Assembly: GCF_905220415.1 (NCBI RefSeq)
Contig: NC_059539.1
Span: 10,416,001-10,480,000, forward strand
DNA: 64,000 bases
Direction: 5' to 3'
Origin: Colias croceus
Lineage: Eukaryota > Arthropoda > Insecta > Lepidoptera > Pieridae
Part shown: in pieces, positions 42,961 through 54,208 of the stretch
Numbering within the stretch: the stretch's first letter is position 1
How the letters are laid out: each line of letters opens with the position of its first letter
Notes under the pieces: model-generated
Database searches by the model: none
Told to the model about the DNA's origin: nothing
What the model saw: only the letters and a program-made list of their open reading frames with translations
Program-made: the position numbers and the translations under genes

Positions 42961-45900
42961 TAAATGGAAGCACTTCAATACATCACGCACCATTCTTCTG
43001 AGCGTATTTAATTGTATTGCATACAATAGAACTGCATCCATTGTGTGGAAAATTGAACAATTTGTACTAAAACTCACGAACAGTGAAATTGCATACTTTG
43101 AAATGGTGTAATATTGGAAATATCTTTCTTTATATCGTGTATCTTTAAACGGTTGTGTAGTTATTTTAGTATTATATTTGGTATTGGGAAATTCTGTGAT
43201 GTAGTAAGATGGGTCATCAAATTTCAAATATTATTTAGGTTCCTTCCCTAGTAAATAACATGTCAGTAAATTAATGCTTAGAAATGTACCAATCGTAAAG
43301 TTCACTTCAAAGTAAAAGCATCACAAATACATATTTTTATGAATAAGGTAAAAAAATGAATAGCGTAAAGTGTAAAAACTGTTTAGGTACCCTGAAAAGA
43401 GAACCTATTAACTTTTCACCGTTTGTTGTAAAAGTAAATCTAGATTTAAAATCATATCGAACTATGATTTTTTAAGTAATATTCAAGATTTTTTTTATTT
43501 CATGTCCATGTCTATGACATTATTGCATGTCCACAAACACTTCAGCATACTTTGTTGACATAAATTGTCCAATAGACTTTATTAGTTCAACACTAATTTA
43601 ACTTCAATATTGCTCAACCATAAAAAGGTTTGCAATACCATAATTGAAGTCTGTAATTAGGGACAGGCTTGTAGCGTGTGAAAGCGCTTTTACGACGTCT
43701 TACCTCAAGACAGGGGCCATTATTCTGTATTAGGTCTGCTGTAATAGGCTATAACTTCAGAATGTTATAATATAGTGTAGTGTTATGTTAGATTCATACA
43801 AACTATTGAATCAACGATAACTCTTTGAAAAGGACGAGGAAGAATTGAAGGAAGAATTTTGGATACAGGAAAAATATTTTTGTGATTGTTTCTGTCTGTC
43901 TGTGTCTTCAATATAACTACGTATGAGTTTTGAGTTTATGCTAAAGACTAAAGTAGGAACTTATTATTTGATATTACCTCTCTTTTATAAGGGCGCTTAT
44001 GAAATGACTGAATTAATTTCACCTGATAATGAATTATGTAACACGACGTGCCTGTAAATAATAATTTCGTTATTACAAGTTCCTTTTATAGAACAATTTC
44101 TTCCACTTATGTTAAATATAGCGAACTTGAATCTAAGGGTAATTCTCTCTTTATGCTACGAGTTCCTTAATATCCTTTCTATTCCCGAAATGTAGTATCT
44201 ACTTTCCTCGACTTGCGTGACTATCCCCATCGACTTAGCATTTCCTTAGCTATCTCACTCGTTCTGACATCGATCTCACTCGATAAACGGAGTGACTAGA
44301 GGCTTGTTAACAACTAACTTGTCACGCAAGGGTAAAACCACTAAAGATTTTCATTTGAATGTGATAAAGTTTTGATTGTATAGTATAGAAGCAATCGTTG
44401 AAGAAACAATCTGATTGCATGAAAATTTTATGCTTATATTTTATAGCCACCCTTTTAAATCCCTTATTCATACTTAACGCGACAGGATACAATAAAAACA
44501 AAAAGCTTATAAAGTAGTGTTACACAAGAATCATAATATTTTTATAATTTTTACAAGAAGCGAATACTATTCTGGTTACATTCATCAGCCCAATTACTTA
44601 AATCTATTTCCCAATTATACAAATATAATGCAGATATTTTCAACGTTTCGATATTTATAATTTTTTCACCTTTGATTAAACTTTAAAGGCACAATAATAT
44701 AACTACTTGGTAAGTAAGGGGTTCCTTTGAAGTTTAGTCATGCTAATTTCAAGGTCAGGCTTCTAACCTACTTCTAACACAACAACAATATATCCTACAC
44801 ACGGAAGGAAAACGACCCATCTCAAATGTGGCATTTTTAAGCAACGCTTTAATCCACTAAGCAGATATATTTAAAGACGAAGCAAACAAAAGTGACATTT
44901 TACATTTCAGTCAGGTCGGCAGGTTCCAGGTGGAAATTAGGGATGTTATTACAGGCAGCTTGCGGAGCTAGAGTTGTTTACGTACGAATTGTAGACTAAG
45001 AGCCGCTGAATAAGAATAATATGGTAATTAGAAGAACGAAAATCGGGCTGTAATTATTCTATATTATGTTGGAAAATAGAGCGAGCTTTGCCAGAGAGCC
45101 AAGTTTTATTATCAAGACGCAACATTTGTGAACTTTTGTTTAGAAATGGATATTATAGCGGCGTCCTGTCATAAATTGATACGCGGAAAGTTAATTTATG
45201 TAAAAGGCGATAAAATGACCATTAGAGAATTGGTAACCCTTATGTAAATAGTAATTTTAAGTGCAAAAGCACGTTACTCTATTACAACTATTGTGTGAAA
45301 TGGATATTTTAACTTGAACATAGCCTTAAACTTATAAATAGTATTAAAATAAATTTATGTTAACAGTTATATAGCTTATTCAAATGATTATAAAGCCTAT
45401 CTTGGTGAATTTTTGTTGTGCTTAATTAAAATTATCCTCTAACACCAACCCTCGTAACACAATACAAAATTAATACTCCATCTCTTAAGCTATAATAATG
45501 GACCGAGCGGCTGCTCGGAGATGATTATATAATTTGATTCCGTCGCCATTTTTGTGGCTCACCCGCTTAAAAAGGAAATCGTTGGTTGTAAATATAATCA
45601 CAAAATATCTCCCAGGAATTACTCCATAATCCTTATGTTATTTATATGCCTAAAAATAAAATTAAGAAAGTAAACCTTAGTGTCTTCGTTGGCAAAAAGG
45701 TTAGACAATTTGCATATAAATTGTAGGCTCTTAGGATACAAAAAATATCTTAGTTAGGTACCGTTGATTAAATTTTCAGTAAAGCCTGTCTACCTGTGGT
45801 TTTTATATCCAAACCACTGAAGGGATTTGAATGAATTAGTCTATGAAATGGCTCAGAGAAGGTGAAGGACATAGTTTTTGTAACAAAAACAAGCTTGATG

Positions 45901-47162
45901 AGACACATTTAATAATGTTTGAGAAATCTGATTTGAGTATTAGATTAAGTTGAAGGTATATACAATTTATTGTTATCTATCGGTTAAAATGTAGTGAGAG
46001 AAAAACGCGGTAAGAAACATAATGAAATGCAAGTACCTATTGGAATAAATATAAATATAATAATCTGTGAACTTCTAACATTGAATATTATGTTTTCCAG
46101 AATTAAATTTTTAAATGGAAAGTTATTTTCAATACGGCCACTGAATTAAACGATTTATTTAAAAACTTTTCGTTACATTAGACAAATATATGTGCAACAA
46201 ACAGCGGCCGATTGTAAAAATTAGTACCCTGCCAAAAGAAAGATTAAATAACTATAGGGATGTGAATAGTTCAGTTTCAAAGTTTTAAAAGTAGTCTCAT
46301 AAATTGTATTTTCAGTTATATTATCTTCACTGCATGTGCTTCAAATATTTGGGAATACTTTTTCAATGAAATTGACGAATAGTTTATATTTTTTAAGTGT
46401 GAATTACAATCACAAAAAAACGAAGCTTAAAGCTTTATAAGTACTCAATAATAAAAATTAACTAATAAAATATTGTTGTCATGTCTTGAAGTGCGTAGAA
46501 TATACATATTTATAATTTACTGTTCATTTAATAATTTAATGAATTGCTTTTGGTTTATCCTGGTTTTAAATGTACCTACGCATTTTATTTATTTATCGAT
46601 TACAATTTAATTATGCGCGCAAAAATAAGGGATTTAAAAATAAATATTCGTACAAATACGTATGCTTACAAAAAGATCGTTAAAAATATTTTTTTACGTC
46701 AAAAAATTGAAATAATTCCCTAACGACTATAAAAATACGCTTCAAAAGAATCATGGCGGCGTGAAAAGTCTCCATTCATAGCATTTTATCGTTAGAATAT
46801 CCATTTAAAGACACTCAAAAGATCCCTTAACTTACACTAATATTTCTTTCAACGTTCCTTCATCTTAAGTTTTTCTTTATTTCCACAAGTCATTTATTAT
46901 TTTATTACACTGCTTGCTATTCTGCTATCTATCTTACTTTTGTGAGCAAATTACTTGAAGTCTTTTTCAATTATCTTTACTGCGAGATTCGCGTGCTGTT
47001 TTAACTCGAGAGTTTAAGAAAAATGAATTTATTTTGTACATCTGCTTTACTTTGTAAATGAGGGTTGTCGCGTAAAAACCACAGGACAGTTCTTTGGCAT
47101 ATTATGATATATTATTATGTAGTTAGATATAAGTTTCATATATTGTAATATTGACATGATGT
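42961..47162. other. Longest repeat-poor stretch; no genes found
   Basis: About 4.2 kb with no long open frames and no recognised mobile elements. This is notable here because almost every other 2-kb section has at least one. Short weak symmetries occur, e.g. CTTGCGTGAC (44210) with GTCACGCAAG (44322), and GTAGCGTGTGAAAGCGC near 43673. It could be conserved intronic or intergenic regulatory DNA. Confidence 0.35.
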
Positions 47163-47335
47163 TAAAAGAGCAACTATGGAGTTTCTTGCCGATTCTTCTC
47201 CATAGATACTGCTTTCCGAACCGGTGGTAAATGTTAAAAATACTTACCTATGTAATGACGATTCGAAAGTGCTACTAAATAGTAGTCTAATTGAATAAAT
47301 GAATGTTTGAGTTTGAGTTTGAATTTGAGTTACTT
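47163..47335 (+). mobile_element. LINE/SINE 3' end with (GAGTTT) tail, copy 2
   Basis: About 90% identical by eye to 3726-3889, including the GAGTTT hexamer tail (GTTTGAGTTTGAATTTGAG). Shares AACTATGGAGTTTCTTGCC and ATGACGATTCGAAAGTGC. Both copies begin at the same point within a few bases, which suggests either a short full-length SINE or a favoured 5' truncation. Confidence 0.6.
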
Positions 47336-47693
47336 TTTGTAGTTTCAATTACTTGCATCTTCATAGAGGTTGTCAGTAGTTAATAGGTATGTATATATTT
47401 CGATATAAATATAGATGAGACCAACATTTTGCCACGAAAAACAAAAATTAATTAAATAAAAAGTTAAAGGGGGTGGAAATTTATGTAGAAAACGAATGTC
47501 ACGCAATGACATCATGCAAACGAAACCGCATCCCGGATGTTAGTATAGATTGATAAAACGTTTATTTATTTATTCATTGTACCTAACATTGTTTCATGGC
47601 AAAATACAACCCTTCGAGTTCGAGATACAAGTAACAATTACCTACAAACAATTATTAATATATTTATACTACAATTTACGTTTCGCTCTATAG
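47336..47693. other. Short spacer before the hAT-like element
   Basis: No gene or bounded repeat recognised. Confidence 0.35.
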
Positions 47694-47701
47694 TTCATTT
47701 T

Positions 47702-48345
47702 TAGTGTTGCCCAAATGCAAGAACAAGACGAGACTTAGCCAGTCTTGGTCTTGGTCTTGCGCCAATACATCTGGTCTTGGTCTTGGTCTTGGTCTTGCGC
47801 CAATACACCTGGTCTTGGTCTTGGTCTTGGTCTTGCGCTCCCAGTCTTGGTCTTGGTCTTGGTCTTGCAGCAAGAGTCTTGCAAGTCTTGCAAGTCTTGC
47901 AATTACCTATTACTTATTAGTCTATTACTATTTATTAAAGTTTACTTAAAACTTAGAAAAACGTATTAGAATTGGAACATTGTGAGCTTGAATTAACATA
48001 GCCATAGTAAAGATCAAGCAGATTAATAAATAACTAGTAATGCGCATAGGTCCAGTTTCTCATATTCTTTGATACAGTTTTTTGCGTCTCATAGAATTCC
48101 TAAGCGTACCTACCTAGTTATACACCGAACTGTTACACCTAACTACTCAGTGAAATAGCGCTAAGTCCTAGCTGCAAGACGCAAGAGTCTTGCAGGCTAT
48201 GTCTTGTTCTTGCTCAAGTCTTGCACGGTCAGTCTTGGTCTTGGTCTTGCTAAAAATACGCGGTCTTGTTCTTGGTCTTGGTCTTGCAAAAACGCAAGAC
48301 GCAAGACCAAGACTGCAAGACCAAGACTGAATTTGGGCAACACTA
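47702..48345. mobile_element. hAT-like non-autonomous element filled with TCTTGG repeats, 8-bp target duplication
   Basis: Perfect 15-bp terminal inverted repeats TAGTGTTGCCCAAAT bracket 644 bp. TTCATTTT stands directly outside both ends (47694-47701 and 48346-48353), an exact 8-bp target site duplication, diagnostic of the hAT superfamily. The left subterminal half has a tandem (TCTTGG) array with GCGCCAATACA interruptions; the right half has the same word in both orientations (CAAGAC and GTCTTG). No transposase is encoded. The WSWSWSC- and DQDQDQ-type open frames are translations of the hexamer. Confidence 0.85.
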
Positions 48346-48353
48346 TTCATTTT

Positions 48354-48761
48354 CAATTAAAAGTGTAAAAGTCTTTCTTATTTTCATTCTAAAATAAATA
48401 ACACTATAATTGAATTTTTATTTATTTTATTTTTTTATTTAATTTATTCAGAATTCATAAAAATGTCTAACGGCTAAAGCACAAAGCATCGTTTTCGTTC
48501 AAGCATTTTCCCAGTAATCCCAGAACAAGTATTATTATTAGGTAATATTTCTAATGAACCTTGATGACCTTTACTTACGACCAAAGTTAATATTGAGGTA
48601 GGGTTGATTGCTTCATTCAATGAGACGGTTCCCTTTTTATTACCTGTCTTAGTACATTACTATCCCTTGATACCTCAACCTTAGGTACCTCTAAAGCTTT
48701 AATCGCCCTTTAAAAGATACCTCAAAGGATTTTGCTTTGTTGAAAAACATAAGATGAATTA
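48354..48761. other. Spacer, nothing supported
   Basis: AT-rich at first, then GACCTTTACTTACGACC-like sequence. No coding frame or element ends. Confidence 0.35.
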
Positions 48762-49262
48762 TAGTAGAGCCATTTTAATAGGCAACATTTGACAGTTCAA
48801 CAAAATTCAACAACGTAACCTAGTAACGTCGACATAGAATAACATGATATTTCGTTTTGTTAGAACTGCACATTTGCTTAACTTTTTTCAATTATGATTA
48901 CATATTTATAATAATAATGACCGATACAAGTAATTTTAAGGTTTCATTTTACTGATAAACCATACTAAACATAATAAACAATTTCTGAATTGAAGAACTG
49001 ACGTCGCTACAATTTTGTGTCATTATACCTTTTTTCTTTTTAAATACCAAAGACGTTACTCTAAAAATCGAAATCTGACATCTAGAATCGAATGCATTGA
49101 TTACTTGTGAATAAAAATCATCATAAATTAATAAATTCGATTGACAAATGTTTCAAATCCGTATCGATTAATTCACTTTAACCGATGTTTTTAAGCAGGT
49201 TACCTCTCTTCGATGATAAAATTGATAGACGTCAAATGTTGCCTATTAAATTGGCTCGACTA
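48762..49262. mobile_element. 501-bp TIR element with TA duplication (Tc1/mariner-type MITE)
   Basis: The left end reads TAGTAGAGCCATTTTAATAG then GCAACATTTGAC. The right end, reverse complemented, reads TAGTCGAGCCAATTTAATAG then GCAACATTTGAC: two mismatches in 32. TA is found outside both ends (48760-48761 and 49263-49264). No transposase remains. The assignment to Tc1/mariner rests only on the TA duplication. Confidence 0.75.
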
Positions 49263-49412
49263 TAAGATAGTACATGGCGAGGTTGACATGAAATATCGTT
49301 GTAGTGTCGTTGTAATTTACTGAACAATTTGTTCTAAAAATTTATCATGAATGAAGGAAAATAAAATACTTATAAAACTGTACATTAAAATATTATTTTC
49401 GACTTTGTATTA

Positions 49413-49592
49413 TGTGCTTCGCCCGCTTTGTCTGAATCCAATAAAAGATACACTTAAACCTTCCTCGAGAATCACTCTATCTGTTAAAAAAAACCGAATC
49501 AAAATCCGTTGCGTAATTTTAAATATTTAAGCATTCGATTAGGAGGATACAGGGACAGAGAAAGCGACTTTGTTTTATACTATGTAGTGAAG
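49413..49592 (-). mobile_element. 'AAAGCGACTTTG' family repeat, copy 2
   Basis: Shares TTCGCCC at the left, AATCACTCTATCTGTTAAAA and GGACAGAGAAAGCGACTTTG, and ends TATGTAGTGAAG like 9371-9560. Its CTAG edge has decayed. Confidence 0.5.
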
Positions 49593-51367
49593 TAAGACAT
49601 AGTTAAGGTTCTTTATACTATTTAATTAATATGCAACCCTCATTCAATTACGGACAGACTCACTCATAATCCTCACAAATGATACATTATAATCTAAAGC
49701 GAATCACTCAATCATATTAGCCTAAATGAGTTACCCACAATTCCATATCCATTCCAGATTCCAAACCCGTAGTAATAAATAGTCTGTGGTTCAATAGATT
49801 ATCGTATTATCTACATATCAACACATCCATCATTGCATGTTGTCGAGATTCACTCCAAATGGTTATTACAAATCGATGGATTTGCGAATTCAAGCTGTGT
49901 ACAAAAGTATACAATTTATCACAACAATTTTACGGAGAATATTTCATGTTACGACAGATAAGGTTAAGCACAAGTAATGTATTGAATGGGATTGTACATT
50001 GAAAAATTATTGGCGTGAAAAACATTTGAATAATATTATTCCAACTGTCTTCCTCGATGTTTCAAAAAAGCAAAAGAAAAATTACTTTGTTATATCTATG
50101 ATAACTGAATAAACGAGGATGTATCAGTACAGTATTCAGATGCATATTTGATTAAAAGACAAATAGTTTAAAAAATATAATCTTGTGAAGGCAAAACAAA
50201 TTCTTAATTACATATTGCTTTAAATGTACTACACTTACTAAGAATTGTACGAAAAAATAGCCCTCATGAATCACAAAATGATATCCCATAGCTAAACTAT
50301 ACAGCATCATCCAATAAATCATCTTACACGACCTTTACAACCATCTAATATAAAAAGTCACAAAATATTACAGAAGAATAACGGAATTATACCATCGTAA
50401 TCTCTTCGACAAGTCAGTATCAGAACCTTTGAATTATTCACTACCAACAATGCATCTAACGAAGGGAGTCCTTTTGTTGTCTATGAACTATGTCTACTTA
50501 TAGTGGAGTACAGGCTTTGTACGCTATCGAGACAGCTTGTAGCCCATTGAGTTATAGAGATAAGAAACACTATAGATTATTATAAACGACGTTCATTTAG
50601 ATTTTAGAACGTTTAGAATCTAATTTTCTCATAACTTTGTGATTAATTTCAAAAAACAAATAAAGCACGAAGCTTTTTAAAAAAAGTTAAAAATCATGTT
50701 TCCTAATCAAACATATTACAGATTTATTTACATGATATTCAACACGTTATAATCATACATCTAAATGTCCTTAGTTTTTATTAAGAAAATATTTTGGTAA
50801 TAACGATGACTATGTTTGTTGTTGTGTTAGAAGGTTCAAATTATTGCAAGATATCACAATTACTTCCAACGCAGGTTCTATGAGACACAGCATGACAAGC
50901 AAAAGCTTCCCATTAGCTCAGCTCTACAAAAACTTTCTTTAAAAACCACACTCTTTTTAGCGAAAGGATGAATGTGACATAACCTTACAAAGACCCGAGT
51001 TTCATCGTCTTTTCAAAGAAAAAACTCAAACACAAGCTCGAAGGACTTACAAGTTTTCAATACGACTTTTAAAATACAACTTTGAAAGCTTACGTTCCTA
51101 GTGTATTTTATGGGATGAATGACTCCTTTACACATGAAGCGTGTTTGGAGACAATTGAATTTTTTACTGTAGGAAAAACATGAAAAATAGGTTGTGGAAC
51201 TTTAATCTTAGAAACAAGAGCAGAAACGGAAAGTTCACGAGAAACAAATTACAAATGTAATTATGATCAAAAATATCTTCGTCCATATTATTCTAAGATT
51301 TTATGAAGTAATTTGATTGCGATTATTTTATCGACTAGATATTTCGACGCTTGTATAAATTAATAAC
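49593..51367. other. Repeat-poor spacer, no genes found
   Basis: About 1.8 kb without long open frames or recognised elements. It contains A+T-poor patches such as GAGTACAGGCTTTGTACGC near 50506 whose role cannot be told. Confidence 0.35.
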
Positions 51368-51432
51368 TCAGCCCCCGGAATCACAGACACAATAGAAAAT
51401 CTATTGTGTCGTGGTCCGATCGGGCCGCTCGG
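51368..51432 (-). repeat. 65-bp GC-rich dispersed element, copy 2
   Basis: TCAGCCCCCGGAATCACAG ... AATAGAAAATCTATT ... CGATCGGGCCGCTCGG; reverse complement of 39121-39185. Differences are mainly in the arm next to the hairpin (GTGTCGTGGTCCG here). No target duplication was identified. Confidence 0.75.
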
Positions 51433-51836
51433 GGCTCAATGGGTTCAAATGTCAAAAGATTTAAATATTTTGATTTAGTATTGAAGCAAAATAACTAAAT
51501 ACCTATCACCAAAATCCGATATCAAACTGCTTTGATAAATTATTACAAAATAATGATTTCCTACGCCAAAGCGCTGTTCCAATTTTTCATTCCAGTAACG
51601 TGCATTCTGAGCCAATAATCCTTTGTTTTAGTCAGAACGCCCATATTTTATAGCAAATTTATTATTGTAAAACTGTTCAACGTCTTTGAACGAGTGTATG
51701 TTGGATTTATCCACAATGTTTAAACGATATTTTATACGATTATAGGTATTTTACTAGTAATAAAAAATATCAAAAGTTGTGAAAATGAAGAGACCGTTCG
51801 TCTGGATATTTTCTTGTTATAAATAATAGTATAATA

Positions 51837-52405
51837 TAAAAACCGGCCAAGTGCGAGTCGGGCTCGCGCACAAAGGGTTCCGTAGCAGCAAATATAATAA
51901 ATTACAGTTAAATCAACCTATCTCAAAAACTATAAGAGATACTTTGATCAAACCAAAAATCGTTGAAAGAGTTAATTAGCATGCATCACCTCTATTTTTT
52001 TTAGAATTTTATACCCCGTAGTTATAAAAATAGAGGGGGGGGGGACATACTTTTTACGACTTTGAGAGCTGATATCTCAAAAACCGTTCACTTTAAGAAA
52101 AATGTTTTTTAGAAAACTTTATATCATTTTAAAAGACCTTTCCATTGATACCCCACACGGGTATGTACATCGAAAAAAAAAATTTCATCCCTCAGTTACA
52201 TGTATGGGGGGCCCCACCCCCAATTCTTTTTTTTACTATTTAGTGTCATATTTTTGTAGCGGTTCATACAACACATATTCCCATCAAATTTCATCACTGT
52301 AGTACTTATAGTTTCCGAGTAAATCGGCTGTGACAGACGGACAGACGGACATGACGAAACTATAAGGGTTCCGTTTTTGCCATTTTGGCTACGGAACCCT
52401 AAAAA
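51837..52405. mobile_element. 'ACCGGCCAAGTGCG ... GGCTACGGAACCCT' element, about 0.56 kb
   Basis: The left end has AAACCGGCCAAGTGCGAGTC and AGGGTTCCGTAG (51874-51885); the right end has CTACGGAACCCT (52389-52400), an inverted match. ATAGAGGGGGGGG and TGGGGGGCCCCACCCCC are inside. The family is widespread in Lepidoptera as I recall. It has landed in the 5' A-run of a Helitron-like element whose remainder follows at once. The ORFs at 52102-52302 and 52196-52447 are artefacts. Confidence 0.65.
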
Positions 52406-52556
52406 CGAATCGCAAAATGTGTTGGTAAGCGCATAACTCGAGAACAACTGAACCGATATCGTTAATTCTTTTTTTATTCATTTCTTGAAGTACCTATGAG
52501 GATGGTTCTTATGGAGAGAAAACGTAAAAACGGGCGAAGCCGGGGCGGACCGCTAG
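52401..52556 (+). mobile_element. Helitron-like element of the 170-bp family, 5' end displaced by insertion
   Basis: Reads ACGAATCGCAAAATGTGTTG through CATAACTCGAGAACAACTG to GGGGCGGACCGCTAG|T. The expected start (TATAATATAAAAATG) lies at about 51829-51840 on the far side of the inserted element, so this is a clean nested pair. Confidence 0.65.
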
Positions 52557-53485
52557 TTAGCTTATGAAAATGAAAATTACAAATTATGTATGGAAATATA
52601 CGCTTAAAAGTATTAAATAAATTAGTCCATTTTTTAGCAAGTGGTAAAACTGGCATTAAAATTCACTCAAAAGACAGTGTTTAGTCCTTAAAATATTTTT
52701 GAATAATAGCCAGCTTAATAAATCAATTTTAAATTTGTACAGTGCCGTGAATCTTGAAAGTGCAGTTGCTTTATAAAGCTCGCGACGTTATTTATGATAA
52801 AGCTTTCTTTAAAACTTTCAACAACGACGTACTTATTATAAAAATGAGTTTTAACAGAAGCCTGAAAATTTTATCTTGTATTTTTTATTGACACTTCGTT
52901 TATAAAATTATATGCGAAAATGTATTTTTTGTTTATTTGTCTCTTTGTTTCTCTCCATCCTTTCACATCGCAACAGAGCGATTACAATATTACGACAACA
53001 GCAAGGACAACAGCTAGTTAAAAAAATAATTAAAACAACATAAGTTACATAGATAATAATATGTACTGATTATAAAATATTACGTACGGCTTTTTATATA
53101 ATATTGTATGTAATGTGCATAAAAAAACTGGTTGGTAGTTTTTTAAAGGGAGGCTTAGCCTACATTAATAGCAAAATACATTTTTATAAATTCAAATGTT
53201 TAACGTCTGTATAATAATATTATTACTTCAATCACGAAACCAACGAACAATAAAGCCATGGAGTCGTCTATGCTATCTAAAACACAATAGAAATATCTTA
53301 GCATCAATTCAGTTGAGTTAATACTAAACTTGTAGCAGAGTCCCAGAGAGAGGAGATAAGGGAACCATCAGATTGTATTGTTCCTATTAAATGGACTAAC
53401 GTTCTGATAAAGGCATTGAGTGGTTGTTATTAGAACATTTAACAAAATTTTAATGTTAATTATACGCTTTGTTTTTGTCATTATA
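52557..53485. other. AT-rich spacer, nothing supported
   Basis: No coding frame or element ends. CCATCCTTTCACATCGCAACAG at about 52959-52980 (positions only) may be a worn repeat. Confidence 0.35.
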
Positions 53486-53660
53486 TCTACACTATTATAA
53501 AGAGGAAAGATTTGATTGTTTGTTTGAATTGAATAGGCTCCGAAACTACTGGACCGATTTAAAAAAATATTTTTTCATTAGAATCCTACATTATCCCTGA
53601 TGAACATAGGCTATATTTTATGACGTTTTCATGGGGACCGGGACGAGCGTTCAGTTTTAA
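53486..53660 (+). mobile_element. Helitron-like element with lost 3' end
   Basis: A|TCTACACTATTATAAAGAGG is a good 5' end, followed by GTTTGAATTGAATAGGCTCC, CTACTGGACCGATTT and TGAACATAGGCTATATTTTA. The GC-rich 3' part is degraded (CATGGGGACCGGGACGAGCG) and no CTAG follows. Confidence 0.5.
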
Positions 53661-54208
53661 AATAAAATTTAACGTAGTTTAAACATGTATATTTGGTATA
53701 TGCGGATAAAAATATATTACTCTACGATCCAATTTCATTTGATTAAAGATATTGTTTTATTAGTACCTAGTCATCTGACGCTTTTATGCATTTGTAAATA
53801 CTCATCGGTTAACCCTACGTACACAAACATACGTAAACACAAGTACTTACGTACGACGCACTATTTTATAGTACTAAATACTTATTATACAACCGTTTAA
53901 AAATCATAATGAAATTCATGCATCCACGATAACCATACATTATACCACATTATACGAAGAAATTGCTAAAGAAAGGCGTCAAATAACAATGATAATAACC
54001 CGTCGCAATGGGAGCAAGAACTTGATAAACGATCTACGCGAGACTGGCCTAGGAACGTCGCATCATGAGTATAAGTGGTATTTGTTCTATTGATATTGAA
54101 TTTATATTTTCATCTTATAACCTGTTCGTAATAATTATTATACATACCAATATGTTTGTGTACATACTACATAGTAAATACTATAAAATTGTAATACGTA
54201 TATTAATA
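53661..54208. other. AT-rich spacer, nothing supported
   Basis: Two short plus-strand frames (53685-53900, 54065-54283) are Y, I and T rich and the second enters a repeat. Not considered genes. Confidence 0.35.

Noticed and set aside
44210..44332. A MITE bounded by CTTGCGTGAC and GTCACGCAAG
   Set aside because: Only 10 bp match, there is no target duplication and no second copy, so chance cannot be excluded.
45495..45512. CCGAGCGGCTGCTCGG hairpin as a terminator
   Set aside because: A six-base stem in a eukaryotic intron or intergenic region, with no T run; expected by chance.
47688..47969. Several open frames of WSWSWSC and DQDQDQ type near 47.7 and 48.2 kb
   Set aside because: They are translations of the TCTTGG hexamer in a hAT-like element, open on both strands, so not proteins.
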